From: Hyaloperonospora brassicae
Taxonomy: Eukaryota > Oomycota > Peronosporomycetes > Peronosporales > Peronosporaceae
Assembly (NCBI GenBank): GCA_947650285.1
Contig: CANTFL010000467.1
Coordinates: 62,001-126,000 of the forward strand
Length of the DNA: 64,000 bases
Reading direction: 5' to 3'
The stretch's first letter is position 1; each line of letters opens with the position of its first letter. The translations under genes were made by a program, and so were the position numbers. Positions 1 through 13,276 of the stretch are shown in pieces. Under the pieces are notes generated by a model, which had not been told where the DNA came from, did no database searches, and worked only from the letters and a program-made list of their open reading frames with translations.

Positions 1-3000
1 AATGGGTGACACGATGCACGATGTAGTGAACATTGTGTTATTTAAAACGCCATTTTTATTAAATAGTCATTGCTTTAATGGTCTTGCTATGATGACTCTG
101 TTCTCAAAGACATACAAATGTGCTAACTAAATAAAGCTTATACTTCCATCTCGTGCCCCGTTACAGCTTCAATTAGTCTCGTCAGGTCGCCGGAATGTCC
201 ATTTTCTTGAAAATTTGATCGGAATCTTAGGTTCGAGTGCAATAGTACGGAAATTAGTGTATCAATTGATCGTTTTAACAAAATGGTCCATCTGGAATTT
301 AAGCTTAAGTTTTTGACAGCCATGGGATGTACCCCTGTCTTTATTAGCACAAAAGCTAGACTTTGTGTAATACCCTATTAAGGTCTTTGTAGATAATTTC
401 TCACAGTTTCCGGCTCTTTTTTTAAATTCGCAAACCATGTTCTTTTATAAACGTAAATTAGTCATTTTTATCATACAAAAAATATATTAAAAAGACAGAA
501 TTACCAAATGAGTCTTCAAAGAAACAATTTAATTGATGCCAGTTATTCCTGAGTTGAGGAGAATACTTACCGATGATCGTTTCCACAATCAATAGTTATG
601 TGCCTACATCATGTACGCAAATGCCATCATTCAGAAATAATCTACATATTCCCAACCGTAACGTCTTTATCAAACCGTGAATCGTGGATACAATATGGGT
701 AAGGGACTTCTTACAGCACAATATTGACGATTGTTTGTCTTGTATCAAAGTACTTGTAAATCCCCTATAACTAGACGTCAATCTTGTCGATGTCGGTAGA
801 GAAGGCAATTGCAGCAAAAACTTGATAATATTGTTGAAACCAAATTATCTCCAATTATGACGATGATATTGATGATGATGATGACGATGACGTTGCCAAT
901 TTGTGCAGAGTCGCCAGTGAGAAAACATCAAGGATGAATCTACACTTGCTACAATAAAAGATAATGCATCTCTATAGAGCCAAAAACATAAAACAAATTA
1001 ATGTAGAGTCATACACAAGATATATTCGATTTAAAAAAGCAGTGGTAGGTTTCGTGCAGAAGTAATACTAGAGTTTGCCATTTCTCACAAGTGATGGAAA
1101 ACATCATGGTTCAAAAATATAACCAGTTTTATGTTCTGTAACGTCACTTAATTTCCTTTTTTGTCCTTGACATCTTCACAAATGGAATTACAAATTACCA
1201 CCGTCACATGGAGTCAAAACGTTCCTTGATAGAATGGCCTAGTAGATACGGTGGCGACATCGGATTATTGAGTGTCATGACAGGGAAATGTGAGACAAAT
1301 AGGTAGTTCTGCCAAATGGTACTCAACATTGTCAAGTTGTAATGCCGGCAATATTGTATGTTGTAGTTTCGACATAAAATATTAGTAATCACTTTTTGAT
1401 GCATTTTAAACTCTACACATGCTGCATAAGTGCAAAACAGCTCCCTTTTCTTTTTCAGAATCGTTGATGACGCGCTGGGCCGACAGAATAGGTGCGTTAC
1501 TAACATGATAGAACCAATGATCCTTCTCTCAATTGTTAACGACTCAGTAGTACGGGCAACAGTTTATTACCAAGAAAATTCTTTTGGGGTATTCTTAAAA
1601 ACAAAATATTGCTCATTTTATAAATTTTGTAAATTATGCCGACAAGTAAATGTTATTCGATTGGTCTCATACATAGAAGAGTGCGCATTCTACGTTTTAC
1701 GTGGATGTCTATCTGTATAATGACACGTAGACCCAACAACTATCAAATAGCATTTATCTTGATCAACCTCCATCAGATTTATTTGATTGCGATGAGGGAT
1801 TTCTAGTGCTTGCGCTCTGAAGGGGTCCCCATATGATTAAATAATACCTTACGAGTTTCTGCAAATTCGTCAATGTAACATAAAATGTTTTTTTTAACTT
1901 AACGTGCAAGTAACACTTACTTCTTCCCTTTTTTGGATCGTTGCGGTGCCTCCGCACAGTGTCAGTCAAGTAATGACGTCTGTTGCCATGCGCTCACATC
2001 CTTGCACAGCTAAATTATTATCTGGCTGAACATGTGGTCCAAATAATCCGGAAAATGACCATGCATAGGTCCAACCGCCTATATAATATCTTGAAATGGG
2101 CTTGCGCGGTGGTCATCGCATTTAAGCGAAGCCTTTCTTTAACTATCACGACGTAAAGTACGAAAAAGATATGTTTCCTGTTCATTGGCGAAAATATCCC
2201 ACTGGTTAGGACAGTAAGGATTTCGATACCAGCTGATAGTAGACTTTCTTATATTTCCATATAGTATAGCAAAATTAATCCGCTCAATCAATAAAACATA
2301 GGAGGTGAACATCGCAAGATTTGTAAACGAACTGCCAAGTATTGACTACTTTTATTTTGACGAAAATTCGTTCTCTCCACTAATCCTCTCGGGTCGAATA
2401 CAGTGTCGCGAGAATAATTGTCAATTTATATCAGAAAAAAATGTCGCCATGAGCGATAGTGCACACCTGTCTTTCTTGAAAACAGACGCAATTTGTAAGG
2501 TCACCACTAATGCTTTATTGAGGGTAGCATATATTTTTCAGCGAGACGTCACGGTCAAGCGAGCCCCCATTCTGTGTTAAGTGATTCCAGGCTTATCGAC
2601 TAACTATCTTATCCGTGGTGGCCGTACTTCCAATAAAGATATAGAAAATCAGTAATCGTGAAGTAAACTATACAAACCAAAATGCCTTGACGTCTGTGTG
2701 ACGCATTCTTGTGATTATGAATAAGGTGTCGTGTTCCACTGAGTAATCTACTACTGCTACCGGTCACAACTATATCGTGGATACAATAGTAGGCCTGAAT
2801 TAAAATTGGAACGAATAATGCTGCAGTTTAGCTTCTTCTTCGTCTTGCCGACAGATGACACCACGAATGACATCATCACGTTGATCGGTTTACTCCAGTA
2901 ATTTAGTTAAGAAGAATGGACGAATTTAAATATAAACAGTGCCATCATGTAGAAAACTGAGCCAGCGTTTCGAAGAGGACGGGTGTGAAAATGTAAGGGA

Positions 3001-6000
3001 CAAGATTTAAACATTTTGGGATGATACGAACGTTTCGTGGCGCAAGTATGTCGTACCCTGCCAATCCGAGCTTGACTTCGGCATCGTCGACTTTGCAAGA
3101 CGCAATTCATCAGCGAGCTTTGAAAGTTATTACATCAGATGGAGGATACCGACTCGTTCCAGATTTTAACCTCTATCACTACATTGTCTCGCGGTAATGC
3201 ACACCAACCCGCGCCAGCCTCTGTGGATATTTTAACTGCGCGTATTACGACAAGCGTCTTCAAAGATTGAAGTTACAGACTTCTCTGTGGCACCAGCAAG
3301 CAATATAACGCCTGCTACTGAGTATTAAATTGCTACATGGTCAGCTCTACGCATTGATGTAAACGCCTGCGCGGTATACAATACCGCACACCGCATAAAT
3401 ATTAAAATTATGCGCGTGGAAGTCTTATGCACTGGATAGAACAATAAGTGCTCCGTTCGATAGTGTGATTCAGTAGTGATCGCTCATTCCCTAATTTGTA
3501 GCTAATTGTCTTATAAGTGACGTATGGTTTAAGAGGCATGATACAACGAGGTGGGTCTGTCACATGTCATATGCACAAATTATGCCATGCTAATTAATTA
3601 TTGAGGTATATTATTACAATATAATTTTAGGGAGCCAATTGTTTATTATTATAACATTAGGAGGTAATATTCAACGTTGCATCGAAATAAGCTGGTTGAG
3701 GCAATGTTATTATCCGCATAGACCATTAATTGCTTCTACGGCACAATGGGTGGTAATTGCATTCTGCATTGGGATCTTTTTGATGAATTACGAAGATAAA
3801 TTAGAGAGGCACAATATTGAGGCATTATTGTAATTAAATAGGCAGGTCTGATTTCGACTCTCTAAAGTAATAGTTACCTTTATGTTCCCGATGCACGTAC
3901 TACATACGCGTCGTTTTCGGTACCAACCGTCTTGTACTATATATATACGAGAACTAATAAGTTGAGTGGTATGTATTGATCCTGATTTTAGCATGGCCCT
4001 AAGTTGACAACCGGATGTATCGAAGGCGCATGATTCGTCCTTTAACATCCCATTCATCCCATAGGGTTATATGAGGATATTCGAGGGCATTTATACTGAC
4101 TAACTAAGCATTAATGGACACCATCAACTATTCGCTATTCGTGGTAGGATATTGGTGTCTATATTCTGCCCTTTTATCTGATGCCTAAAGAGACAATGAA
4201 TGCAACATATGAAAAGGGTCACGATGTCACGCTCTTGCAGCACACTACGTCCCTAGAGATCGGCTGAAAGAACGAGTACATTTATATGGACCATTGTAGA
4301 TTAGGCTCTCATCGACTTCAGCTAGTTAAAGAACCGCGGGGATAGTACGACATGTATAATTTACCCACTGGAAAAATACTGTGAATTTTTGCATGTTAAC
4401 GGTAATACTTAATCTCATGTAATAATAGGGAAGTAGGCATATTCTAGCTCTTTATAGTACTGACGCACTATACCCTCATGTCAAGTATGCTATATAACAA
4501 ATTTTCGTATTCAGTTTATATCTATTAAATGCTTCGACCTTCATAGCAAACAGTTATATATATAACGTAATAATGTCATCGAATAAATTAAGGACAGATC
4601 GGATGCCTTCGTGTCAGTTCATCATATCATACACACCATATTAATATCACCGTAACGTCGTCAATGGGGCCCGTTAAGACCATAAAAGCTTGTAAATATT
4701 TTGTTACGCACGGAAAAGCATAAGTGGCTATATCTTGTTTTTACGAAACGACCCACGTGCAAAACGTTTATAAGTAGACATTACTTCGGGAATTCATCCA
4801 ACTCAACAGGCGGTGAGGCTTTTCTAAAGACCGAGCAAGTGGATGAGGACCTGTTGAATCACGATCAAATAATTAATTTGGTTTTGAACATGTATCCAAA
4901 GCTCTTGAAAGGTGGGAATTATTATTTACACCCAAAAAGCACTTATAATATTATAATACCTATCAGTCGATGAACACGAGGCCGGTATATTGAAAATCAT
5001 AACTTTTAATTAACTAGTTAAAATTACAACATTAGAAAAAAATTGAATAACTATTTGGAGTTGTCCTAAGTGTCGAGCTCTTACTAACTATTTTTTACGA
5101 TAAAATAAACACAAGAATGCATCGGAACCGCTCTTTTCATGAATTAGTCAACGAATTAAGTCTGAGCATCGTATAATAGCTTCTATTAACCAAAATTTGT
5201 GTGCAAATAGCAATTTCTCGACTTCTATGCCTGAATGCCGCCTCGTTCGACGTTGGTTACGCATTACCAAGTATAAACAGTTTTTTTTAATCAAATGCGA
5301 GGACGTATTTGTACTAAATCTGGCTTAAATGGATTGCTTTCATAATCTTAACCATATTATCGCCAGCACGTCATGATGCATAAAAAATCTCTAATTGCAA
5401 TAATATGTGTCCATAAATAACAAATACAAATTTGACAATAGAGTCGATGTATGAGTGATACGGCTTGTGAGTACTCAACAAAAAAACCTATCAAAGTCAT
5501 TGGAACGTCGGTCATTTAGTGTATCTCAACTTTTTTACTATTTTTCAAATTGTGGCAAAAACATTATTCTGACACCACTACACAAGCGCAAATCCTCAAT
5601 TAATTTTAGTTCTGTGTGAAATCTGCATAAATGATCGCGGACGAAAAACCATTATATTCGAAATAGCCATATGCATTATTGCTCGCGAATCTCATGTCTT
5701 CGGTGTTATCATTATAGTTTTAATTGTGAATGCTAAATATTTAGTTATAAGTATCTAGCTTTTATAGATGTAAATGTCATTGCACTACGATAATGCGTAA
5801 TCAAATTCTTATAGTTTTCCTACAAATAAGGCATTTTTTAAGTTATAGATTTATCACCAAACTGAGTGTGACGATCTCATATTATAACCAAATGAAAAAT
5901 AATATAACGCCCAATATAATCACGAAAAATTCAAATGGAAAAATCTCACAATTAAAGAATTTTCTACGTCCTAGTATACTCGATTTAATGCTCTCTTTAG

Positions 6001-6379
6001 CTGCATTCAAAGTCCATCACGGTATTCGTTCGAATTCCCTCTTATGTCGGGATCCGTGATGCCGCCATAATTTTTTTAGCTGAAGCGCAGCACATCGATA
6101 CCAGTACTGGTTTTAGTTAGATGGTTTTAAACGCAATTTGTATGAGCAGTATGCAATCTCCTCTATCCCCTAACAGTAGGTGCTAGTAAACTAAAGTAAG
6201 GATTAATTAATTCCGTTCTTCTACTAAACTGGTTCATTAGTCCTAAACGCAGCTCGGTAGAAGCAGCACCACACTCACATTTATCTAGATACGCATACAC
6301 ACACGCACACGTACACTGTCCGTCGTCATGCACCAGATCGCGCGTGTTAGGGACGTTCGTGATAGCGGCCATATTTACT
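1..6379. other. AT-rich stretch without recognisable gene
   Basis: Only short open frames (up to about 100 codons) occur here, on both strands, and none shows a motif or composition I can assign. The longest are at 1204-1506 (minus), 1430-1720 (plus) and 2305-2580 (plus); they look like chance frames in AT-rich DNA. The only structured feature seen is the GAT microsatellite at 862-891. Confidence 0.6.
862..891. repeat. GAT trinucleotide microsatellite
   Basis: About ten GAT-type triplets in a row, with one ATT and GAC variants interrupting the run. It lies outside any supported gene. Confidence 0.8.
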
Positions 6380-7046
6380 TCAACTACTAAATCTCGTGCC
6401 GCTTCCTCTTCCACAAGAAACCGCATCGTCATCTGCGGCTGATCAAAATGCTGCGTCTACGACTCAAGATCCGATTGCAACTAAATCTCCGCCGGTGTCG
6501 GAACGGTCTTGGCGAACGTCGACGTCGCCCACTGCAAAACGTCGAAGGCCACATCGACGCATAAACGCCGGTTATTCAGGTAATGCGATCCCACAAGTAG
6601 AACAACAGTATATGAAACCGCAGCATCTAGAAAAATAGCAGCACCAACAGCAGTAGTACCACGATCATTATCAATGCAACTACTACAGCAACCGCAGCAT
6701 AAATAACAACAACAATAGCAGAAGCGGCAGAAACTTCAGTATCAGTATTAATAGAGCGACAACAACAGCAAACGCAATACCTTAAACGACAACAGCAATA
6801 ACAACATCAACAATAGCAACCAAAACAACGATGTCAAAAGCAATTACATTAGTATTAACAGCTTTGGCACTGACTGACTGATTTATTGACCGTGACCGAT
6901 GTTAGAAAAGAACATGTACGTCCTCGTATTTCGCGTTTGAGCCGGCAACTAATGGCTCCTATTGCAGCACACCCGCACCATTCCCCTCTCCGCGGCTTCT
7001 TGAACAGGCCAGGGGCTGGTCACGGCCGTAAAAAAAGAAAAAAATG
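6380..7046 (+). pseudogene. Decayed Ser/Gln-rich host-gene candidate with basic C-terminus
   Basis: A plus-strand stretch with better GC than its surroundings and coding-like composition. From about 6396 the frame gives a Ser/Ala/Thr-rich segment and a basic run (TAKRRRPHRRI). It then meets stops inside a degenerate CAA/CAG tract at about 6600-6800 that reads as Gln, Asn or Thr runs depending on frame. In another frame, 6874-7046 gives about 57 residues ending in GHGRKKRKK and a stop, which looks like a nuclear localisation signal at a protein C-terminus. A polyQ nuclear or regulatory protein remnant would explain this, but I do not recognise a family. At least two frame changes and several stops rule out an intact gene. 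It could also be a microsatellite beside chance frames. Confidence 0.35.
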
Positions 7047-7051
7047 ATTAA

Positions 7052-7165
7052 GGACGTGCTGTTTCATGTGTACCACATTACATCTACTAGGATGTGCTGT
7101 TTCATTTGTACCATATTATCTATAATTGGACGTGGTGCATTCTTTTGATATTTAACTATCTAGGA
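7052..7165. repeat. Three 38-bp tandem repeats
   Basis: Units start at 7052, 7090 and 7128. The first two are nearly identical (GGAYGTGCTGTTTCATKTGT followed by ACCAYATTA). The third keeps the start and diverges. The array begins 5 bp after the stop codon of the candidate pseudogene. Confidence 0.75.
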
Positions 7166-8412
7166 TATTTTTGATTTCGTGATTAAATGCGGCACTTTTT
7201 TAAATTAAAATACATTGAGTCCCTTTGAACTTAATTGGCAAAGCACATATTCTATATGGTAATTGGTACTGCCTCTCAGCGTACGACAGAGCACGTAAGA
7301 AGTAATATGAATGACTCATCATCCTATTTTAGCTTATTCCATCAATCTACCCGCAGGGTCTTTGTTTGTGTCTGAACCTTTTACCTTATCCATGCCCGAT
7401 CAATCAGGTTCTAGCGAACTAACATGCTCTAAATGTTGCGGCTCAAGTTTTGGGTATTTTTTACTCACTTTAGAAAGCAATACGTTCTGACAACGTTTCG
7501 TCCCCACTTCTCACAGCGCATGATTAATATTGTAGATCATAGGCTGCTGAGGTCACAATGAGTCACAAAGGCGAAGCCAAATCGATAAATTGTGCATACA
7601 TTTTGTTAAGTCACGTATTTTGCTCGACGTCTGTATTTTTCTGAGCATATTGCACCGGTAGTACCGACTACTTACTGCCTCGACGCCAAACTTGGACAAA
7701 CTACTTGTCGCTAATACGTGGCCTTATCGTTTTAGTACACTATAGATATCAAATCACCTTTCTCTCGTGCCACAAACTTGTGGTAGAATTGAGATAATGA
7801 AGAAGGGAACCGCGACGGCCATTTCATCGCATTCCAGGCACGTTATCACGACTGTAAAAATCGATTTTCATCCTAGCATCAGCAAACTAAATTACATCTA
7901 ATAAGTTCTTAATAAGTGACGGTTGGTGTAATGGAACTGAGGGTTTTTCGGGAGCCTTGATGACGTCTGTAAATAAATACAGAGTAAAAGAAACCACGTG
8001 TAATCGATTTAGATCTTCATACCCATCGAAACGAAGGAACGCATCATTATTTGTATGTCACTACAGATCACACTGAGGGCCCCTACCTCATCACGAAAGT
8101 CTATGGATGACAGCATTTTTACGCTAGCATGTACTCTATAAAGTCATGTTTTGCTGATGCGAAGGCCACCATGTCACCGTAATGCTTTTGTAACCGGCAC
8201 CGACATCGAGCGAGACATTTCTGTATAAGTGTATTTTATTCAGTGTGATGCTAATACTTGTAAACGAGTCATCTGAGGATGACTGTTCTGATACAAATCA
8301 ACGGCGTTGTTGCTTGTATCATGTCATCGAGCAGTACAATTTTTTTGTAAATGTGTCTTTCCTGCCTACGCCGACATCGCACAATATGATGCCCTTGCCT
8401 GGCAGTGACCTA
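7166..8412. other. Stretch without recognisable gene
   Basis: No frame with recognisable motifs and no RNA gene seen. It is flanked by the 38-bp repeats on the left and the Copia 5' LTR on the right. Confidence 0.55.
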
Positions 8413-8765
8413 TGTGCTTAATGTCATTGTATCTGACAGGTAAAAGGTCCTGCAGTTCAAGTGCAAGACCCATTACAGGTAAGCTGCGACCCCACCCGAT
8501 TGGTTGAAATGTGACAGGTCGACACTTGGGACGAAGAGAGACGGATGCCATGTGACAATATGACATGTGGGACAGAGAGAGACGGACGCCATGTGACTAA
8601 ACGACACGCGCTAAAGAGAGAGACGGAGACCATGTGCAACTTGGCCTGGTCTAGTTGCAGTATTGTTCGGTCTATGCATAACGTAGTGTTGACATGAGGA
8701 ATGGTTAACACTGAATATATTTCACTTTTACTTTCACTTTCCTTTGCACAAGTGCAACTACAACA
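8413..8765 (+). repeat. Copia 5' LTR
   Basis: Matches 13277-13626 along its length with scattered substitutions. It begins TGTGCTTAATGTCATTG and ends near CAACTACAACA. It contains the GAGAGACGGA motif several times, forming short internal repeats. The exact 3' boundary is uncertain by a few bases. Confidence 0.85.
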
Positions 8766-8859
8766 TACGTTCTAACCGGTTTTGATCCCAACCAAAGGTG
8801 TTGGCGGCGCGTCCCTGAAGGCCAAACCGCTGTGGTGAACGATGGTCAGGGTTTGATCA

Positions 8860-10055
8860 CTACCCCTATTTGAAGAAAAGTCGGCAGTACCCGCAGCGGC
8901 ACTGGACAAGATACTCGCCATGCTAGGCCTTGTTCTGTAGGATGAATAGGATCGAATCGTTTCAAGCCGGACAAGTGATCGGCAAACGCAAGGACTCCGC
9001 GGATTCAAGAATCTTAGTTTCGGATTCTGGGGTGTAAGCGCGGGTATTAACCTTCAAGGTTTGGTACATACCCTGCCTCCCAAACGATCACCGGACGTCT
9101 TGCCGGCCACCTACTTTGGTGCACGTCGAGCGGCTGATGCTCGGGTTCACGTTCCTGGCCCGCCAGCGCAAGCAGCTGCGAACTACGGAGTGGCTCAAGC
9201 TCCTGAGTCTGGTTTTTAAGAACATGAAATGCCCGCGGGAGCATACCCGGGTATTCACATGCCAGGTCCGATGTTTTATTAACCTGGATAGGTGCTTCAA
9301 GGCGTGCCAGACGGTCGCCAAAGGAAGCTTGCTATGAAACCCTTCGATGGAAAGGAACCCCATCGTGGAATTAATAGTGGTTTCTTAAAATGGGGCAAAG
9401 GATTCGTCCGTCAAGTCATATTTTTAGAGCTTGCCTGTGGATATGTTTGGCCAGAAGAAATCAAGGTTTATGTTCTTAGACAACATCTTGCTGGCACTGC
9501 CCAGAAATCCTACCGTCGGCAGTTCAAAACATGGTGGTCTGAAAGCCAAACCTCGGAGCATGCTATGCAATGGCTGATTCAAACATTTACCACTAAGATC
9601 ACACCTGCCTAAAGCATAAAACTGATCACCGCGGCTATATCTCCTCAACGTACCTGGACAGAATTTTTTCCTACCTTACGGCTGTGAGTGATGCGTGTAT
9701 AGGGTCAGACAACCTTGTTTTTGACTACATTGTCCATTATGCTGACCCTTCAATACCGATGACAATGTTATCGCGACTAAATTTGAGCAAGGTCGACTGC
9801 CTTCGACAGGCCGAATAGCTGGCTCAATTCGCTCAGTCGACGGAGATAGAAGTCCGTGTCAATAACTTCGGTCGAGATGTCGTGAACATCGTCGAACCAA
9901 CGAAGAAAATAAGGAAAATCACATCTGACAAGAAGCAGCGTGATGTTCGAGGACCCAAGAAGTGTTACCTATGTGGTAGCTCGGGACATTTAAAGGCATC
10001 ATGTCCGAAGAAGACTCGCAGGAAACAAGACGCAGATTTCGTCCTTGCAATATGA
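8860..10055 (+). pseudogene. gag: Copia Gag with CCHC zinc knuckle
   Basis: Gag forms the particle and binds the element RNA. The leader at about 8860-9290 reads Ala/Pro-rich with stops. From about 9292 a clean 106-codon frame runs to 9612 (segments KPFDGKEPHRG and EHAMQWLIQTF), the conserved Copia gag_pre region. At about 9961-10012 a zinc knuckle is visible as CYLCGSSGHLKASC, with the spacing Cx2Cx4Hx4C intact. The frame must shift several times between these points. Protease follows within about 80 bp, as expected for a gag-pol polyprotein. Confidence 0.8.
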
Positions 10056-10079
10056 AGTATTGACATACACAAGCCGAAT

Positions 10080-11620
10080 GCGATCACCAAGTGGGTGTTG
10101 GACAGCGGCTCAGGACGTCATTTAGTCAATGACCTGATTCTGCCGGAAGATGTGATAGACTGCAACCATAAATGTTTTACCGCAGCTTCGGATGGAGGTA
10201 CGCTAAAGATCACGAAAAAAGGAAGTGCAATAATTCAAGTCAAGGCCCTTGGGGTCGCGAAGACCATCCGACTTCTTGATGTTCAATACGCCTCCAATTT
10301 GGGCGTAACATCATTTTCTTCAGAATATTTAAAAAAGAAGGGAAGTGTTCGTAAATATGGTAAGGGAAAGCGTGTGATGGTCGCCACCCCTGGAGGCACA
10401 CCTATAATGAACTTCGTACATGTTAACGATGTGTTGGTGCGGAAGTCTTCAAAGATAATTTACTGGATGATCTCCTAGTCTATGGGTCACCGAAGGAAGC
10501 GATCATGGGAGTTGTGCATGACAATGAAGACGAAGCGCAGATAAGACTACAACATGGAACCCTGCTACTTTTTTATCGACGTTTTAGTCATCTGTGCTAC
10601 GACACGATTATCAAGATGGCTCGCGACCCCGCCTCTGGTATCAGACTCACTGATACTAAGCGCTACAAGGGCTTGCCCTGTGCACAAGGCAAGCAGACGA
10701 AGAACTTGCAGTCGCGCAAGGATTGTGGGAAGAATTCACCGATCGATGTGATCACAGGAGTCACTTGTTCCGACCTTAAGGGTCCCATGACTCCACGAGA
10801 CCGCCTCGGCAATCGGTACACGATCAACTTTGTTGACCACCGATCGAATTATTGCTGGGTCGTTTTGGCAAAGACGAAGGTTGTTGCTGCGACGAAATTC
10901 AAGCATTTCCTGTTGGCCATTGAGCGAGCTTTTGATTGTCGCATCCACGTCCTTCGAACAGCCGGGCGGCGGGGAATGTAAGACTTTGGACTTGGTAGTA
11001 ATGAAACTGATGTCTCACATCAAATCTGTGAGCGTTATAATGAGTCCAGCAACGGCAAAGCAGAAAGGATGCATCGCACCATCATGAAAATGGTGCGACG
11101 CATGGTGTTTTCAAGTGGTTTTTTTATAATCCTGGGGTGACGCTGCGGAGTACGCAGTATACATTTTAAATTGAAGTCCCACTAAGGTAAATGGCGGTGG
11201 AATCTCGCCCATTGAACTGCTCACCAAAAATTTCCAAATCTCAGGGGCATTATGGTTTTGGATTCGACGTGCACGGAATACCTGCACACGAACAACAAGT
11301 CGCTGGATATGCGTGGAAAGGCGGCTATCTTCATCATTAAAGACGATGAAACGAAGTGATACCGTGTTTACCTGGCAAAGGATCATGTCGTCGTGGTAAC
11401 ACAACATGTTTGAAGCATCGGAACCCTGACCGACGTATCGGGTGGCAATCCGTCGGAAGATTCGCGTGGAACCAACGGTCAGGAGGATCCTCAAGTTGAA
11501 GTTGGCGATCGTCTTGCAACACGATTTACGACTGGATGGACACGTGATCGAAATGTAACGCGATCAATAAGCAAGAAGACGAGAAGGCAAGTCGATGCAG
11601 ACGAGGGTGCGGATCCACAA
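10080..11620 (+). pseudogene. pol: Copia protease and integrase
   Basis: The protease active site reads WVLDSGSGRHLVND at about 10095-10140, so the D-S-G triad is kept. After a stop near 10478 the frame at 10505-10981 gives the GAG_pre-integrase region (FYRRFSHLCYDTI) and then the integrase core with its first Asp in CSDLKGPM. The second catalytic Asp is lost: the place where RTDGG is usual reads RTAGRRGM and is followed by a stop at about 10980. The Glu region survives in another frame as NGKAERMHRT near 11050-11080. Past 11100 the C-terminal part is scattered over frames up to a basic, charged stretch before RT. The integrase could not have been active in this state. Confidence 0.8.
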
Positions 11621-11639
11621 TATATAGTTAAGACTATCT

Positions 11640-13208
11640 TCCAGCCCGACCCAAGAAACTATTGTGAAGCCATGATGAGCCACTCGAAGGACAAATGGCC
11701 TGTGGCGATCACTGAGGAACTGACAGCTTTAGAGGCCAATGGTGTCTGGGCGATGGTCGTTCCGCCGGCGGATTCGCATGTCCGGCATAACAAGTGGGTA
11801 TTCAAGACCAAGACGGATGCGAACGGAAACGTGGAGCGGTACAGGGCAAGCCTCGTCGCATGTGAAAATGACCAGCTTTTCGGGGTTAATTACACTTTGA
11901 CCTTCGCAGCGGTCATGGCATTTTAACACCGTAAAGATGATTCTGGTACTCTCGCGTCGGTGGAATATCCCTGCACGCCATGGAGATGTACCAAATGCGT
12001 ACTTCAGCGGATAAGGAGAATGATCTGGACATTTGTACGAAGGTCCCGAGAGGGATGCAAGTGATTAAAGATATTATGAAAAAACACGGAGTCAAGGAAA
12101 CAAAACATTTGCTCTGCTGCTGAAAAAATTACTTTACGGTTTAAAGCAATCTGGACGATTGTGGAGCAAGTTGGACATTCGAAGTTGGTCGAGCTAAACT
12201 TCAAGCAATTAATGACCGACATGTGTCTCTGCATGAATAAGGTTGGTGGTGACGTCACGATTGTAAGGGTATACGTGGATGACTTGTTGGTAACTGGCAC
12301 TTCATCTGTAGTTGTGGAGCAGTTCTTCTTGAACATGGCGTCCCTCGAAACAAAGGACTTAGGCGTTGTGAACAAGTTCCTGGGACTGCGGATGATGTTG
12401 GATACCAAGCATGGATACGTACTGGACATAGGCCTGATGAACGACGTATTGTTGAGGGACCAAGGCTTGGAAATCAGCAAATAAGGTCCGGGCTCCTATT
12501 GATGGATATTTTAATGAGGTGGACCCTCAAGTTTTAATAACTTTGAATGCATCGAGCGCTTCAGGACGTACGTGTATGAAGGTCTTTCAATCTCTTGTCG
12601 GGAGTGTACTTTGAATTGCACGTTGCACTCGACCTGACATCAGCTTTGCTGTGCATCGAGCAACGAGGCAAACACACAATCCTACAGAAAAGGATTTGAA
12701 GATGGTCAAACTAGTTGCGCGATACTTAAAGGGAACGAAGTCCCTCAAGCTGTGTATCAACACCACGAGCTTTTCGAATGATCCGATTAAGATTGAAAGT
12801 TGGAGCGATGCAGACTTTGCTGCGGACAAGTCTGATCGAAAATCGGTGTCAGGATGTGTGGTAATTATAGAAGGGGCAGTGGTGTCGTGGGCCTGCAAGA
12901 AGCAGACTGGATTTCGCTCAGCACAATGGAAGCAGAGTTTTTTGCAGCGTCCCAAGCGGGACGTGAACTGTTGGGACTTAGGGAGATTTTCGGTGAACTA
13001 GGCTTGGAGGATTTATGAACCGATGTCGATGTGGATGGATTATCAAGGTGCGATCAAAAAATTGGAGAGCGAACAGAGTACGTCGAGAACAAAGCACATT
13101 GACATACAGTTTAAGTTTCTCTGCCACTACGCACAAGTCAAGACGGTGAAGATAAGTTTTGTTAAGTCTGAAGAAATGTTCGCGGATCTAATAACGAAGG
13201 CTTACTAG
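11640..13208 (+). pseudogene. pol: Copia reverse transcriptase and RNase H
   Basis: The RT fingers are seen at 11672-11926 (NKWVFKTKTDANG, ERYRASLVA). The palm catalytic motif reads VYVDDLLVTG at about 12265-12300, inside a 107-codon frame. The RT connection and RNase H follow at 12651-13001, with SWSDADFAADKSDRKS carrying the usual RNase H Asp residues and the Copia-typical MVKLVARYLKGT before it. The last piece, 13023-13208, gives SRTKHIDIQFKFL and SEEMFADLITK, the normal Copia C-terminus. At least five breaks separate these blocks. The stop at about 13208 is about 60 bp from the polypurine tract, the expected layout. Confidence 0.88.
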
Positions 13209-13266
13209 CTCCGAGAATTGTGGACTTGCGCGGCATGTTCAAGCTGATCACCGTACAGGATGATGT

Positions 13267-13276
13267 TGAGGAGGAA
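13267..13276 (+). promoter_or_regulatory. Copia polypurine tract
   Basis: GAGGAGGAA lies directly before the TG that opens the 3' LTR, the standard position for the plus-strand priming site of reverse transcription. Confidence 0.8.
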
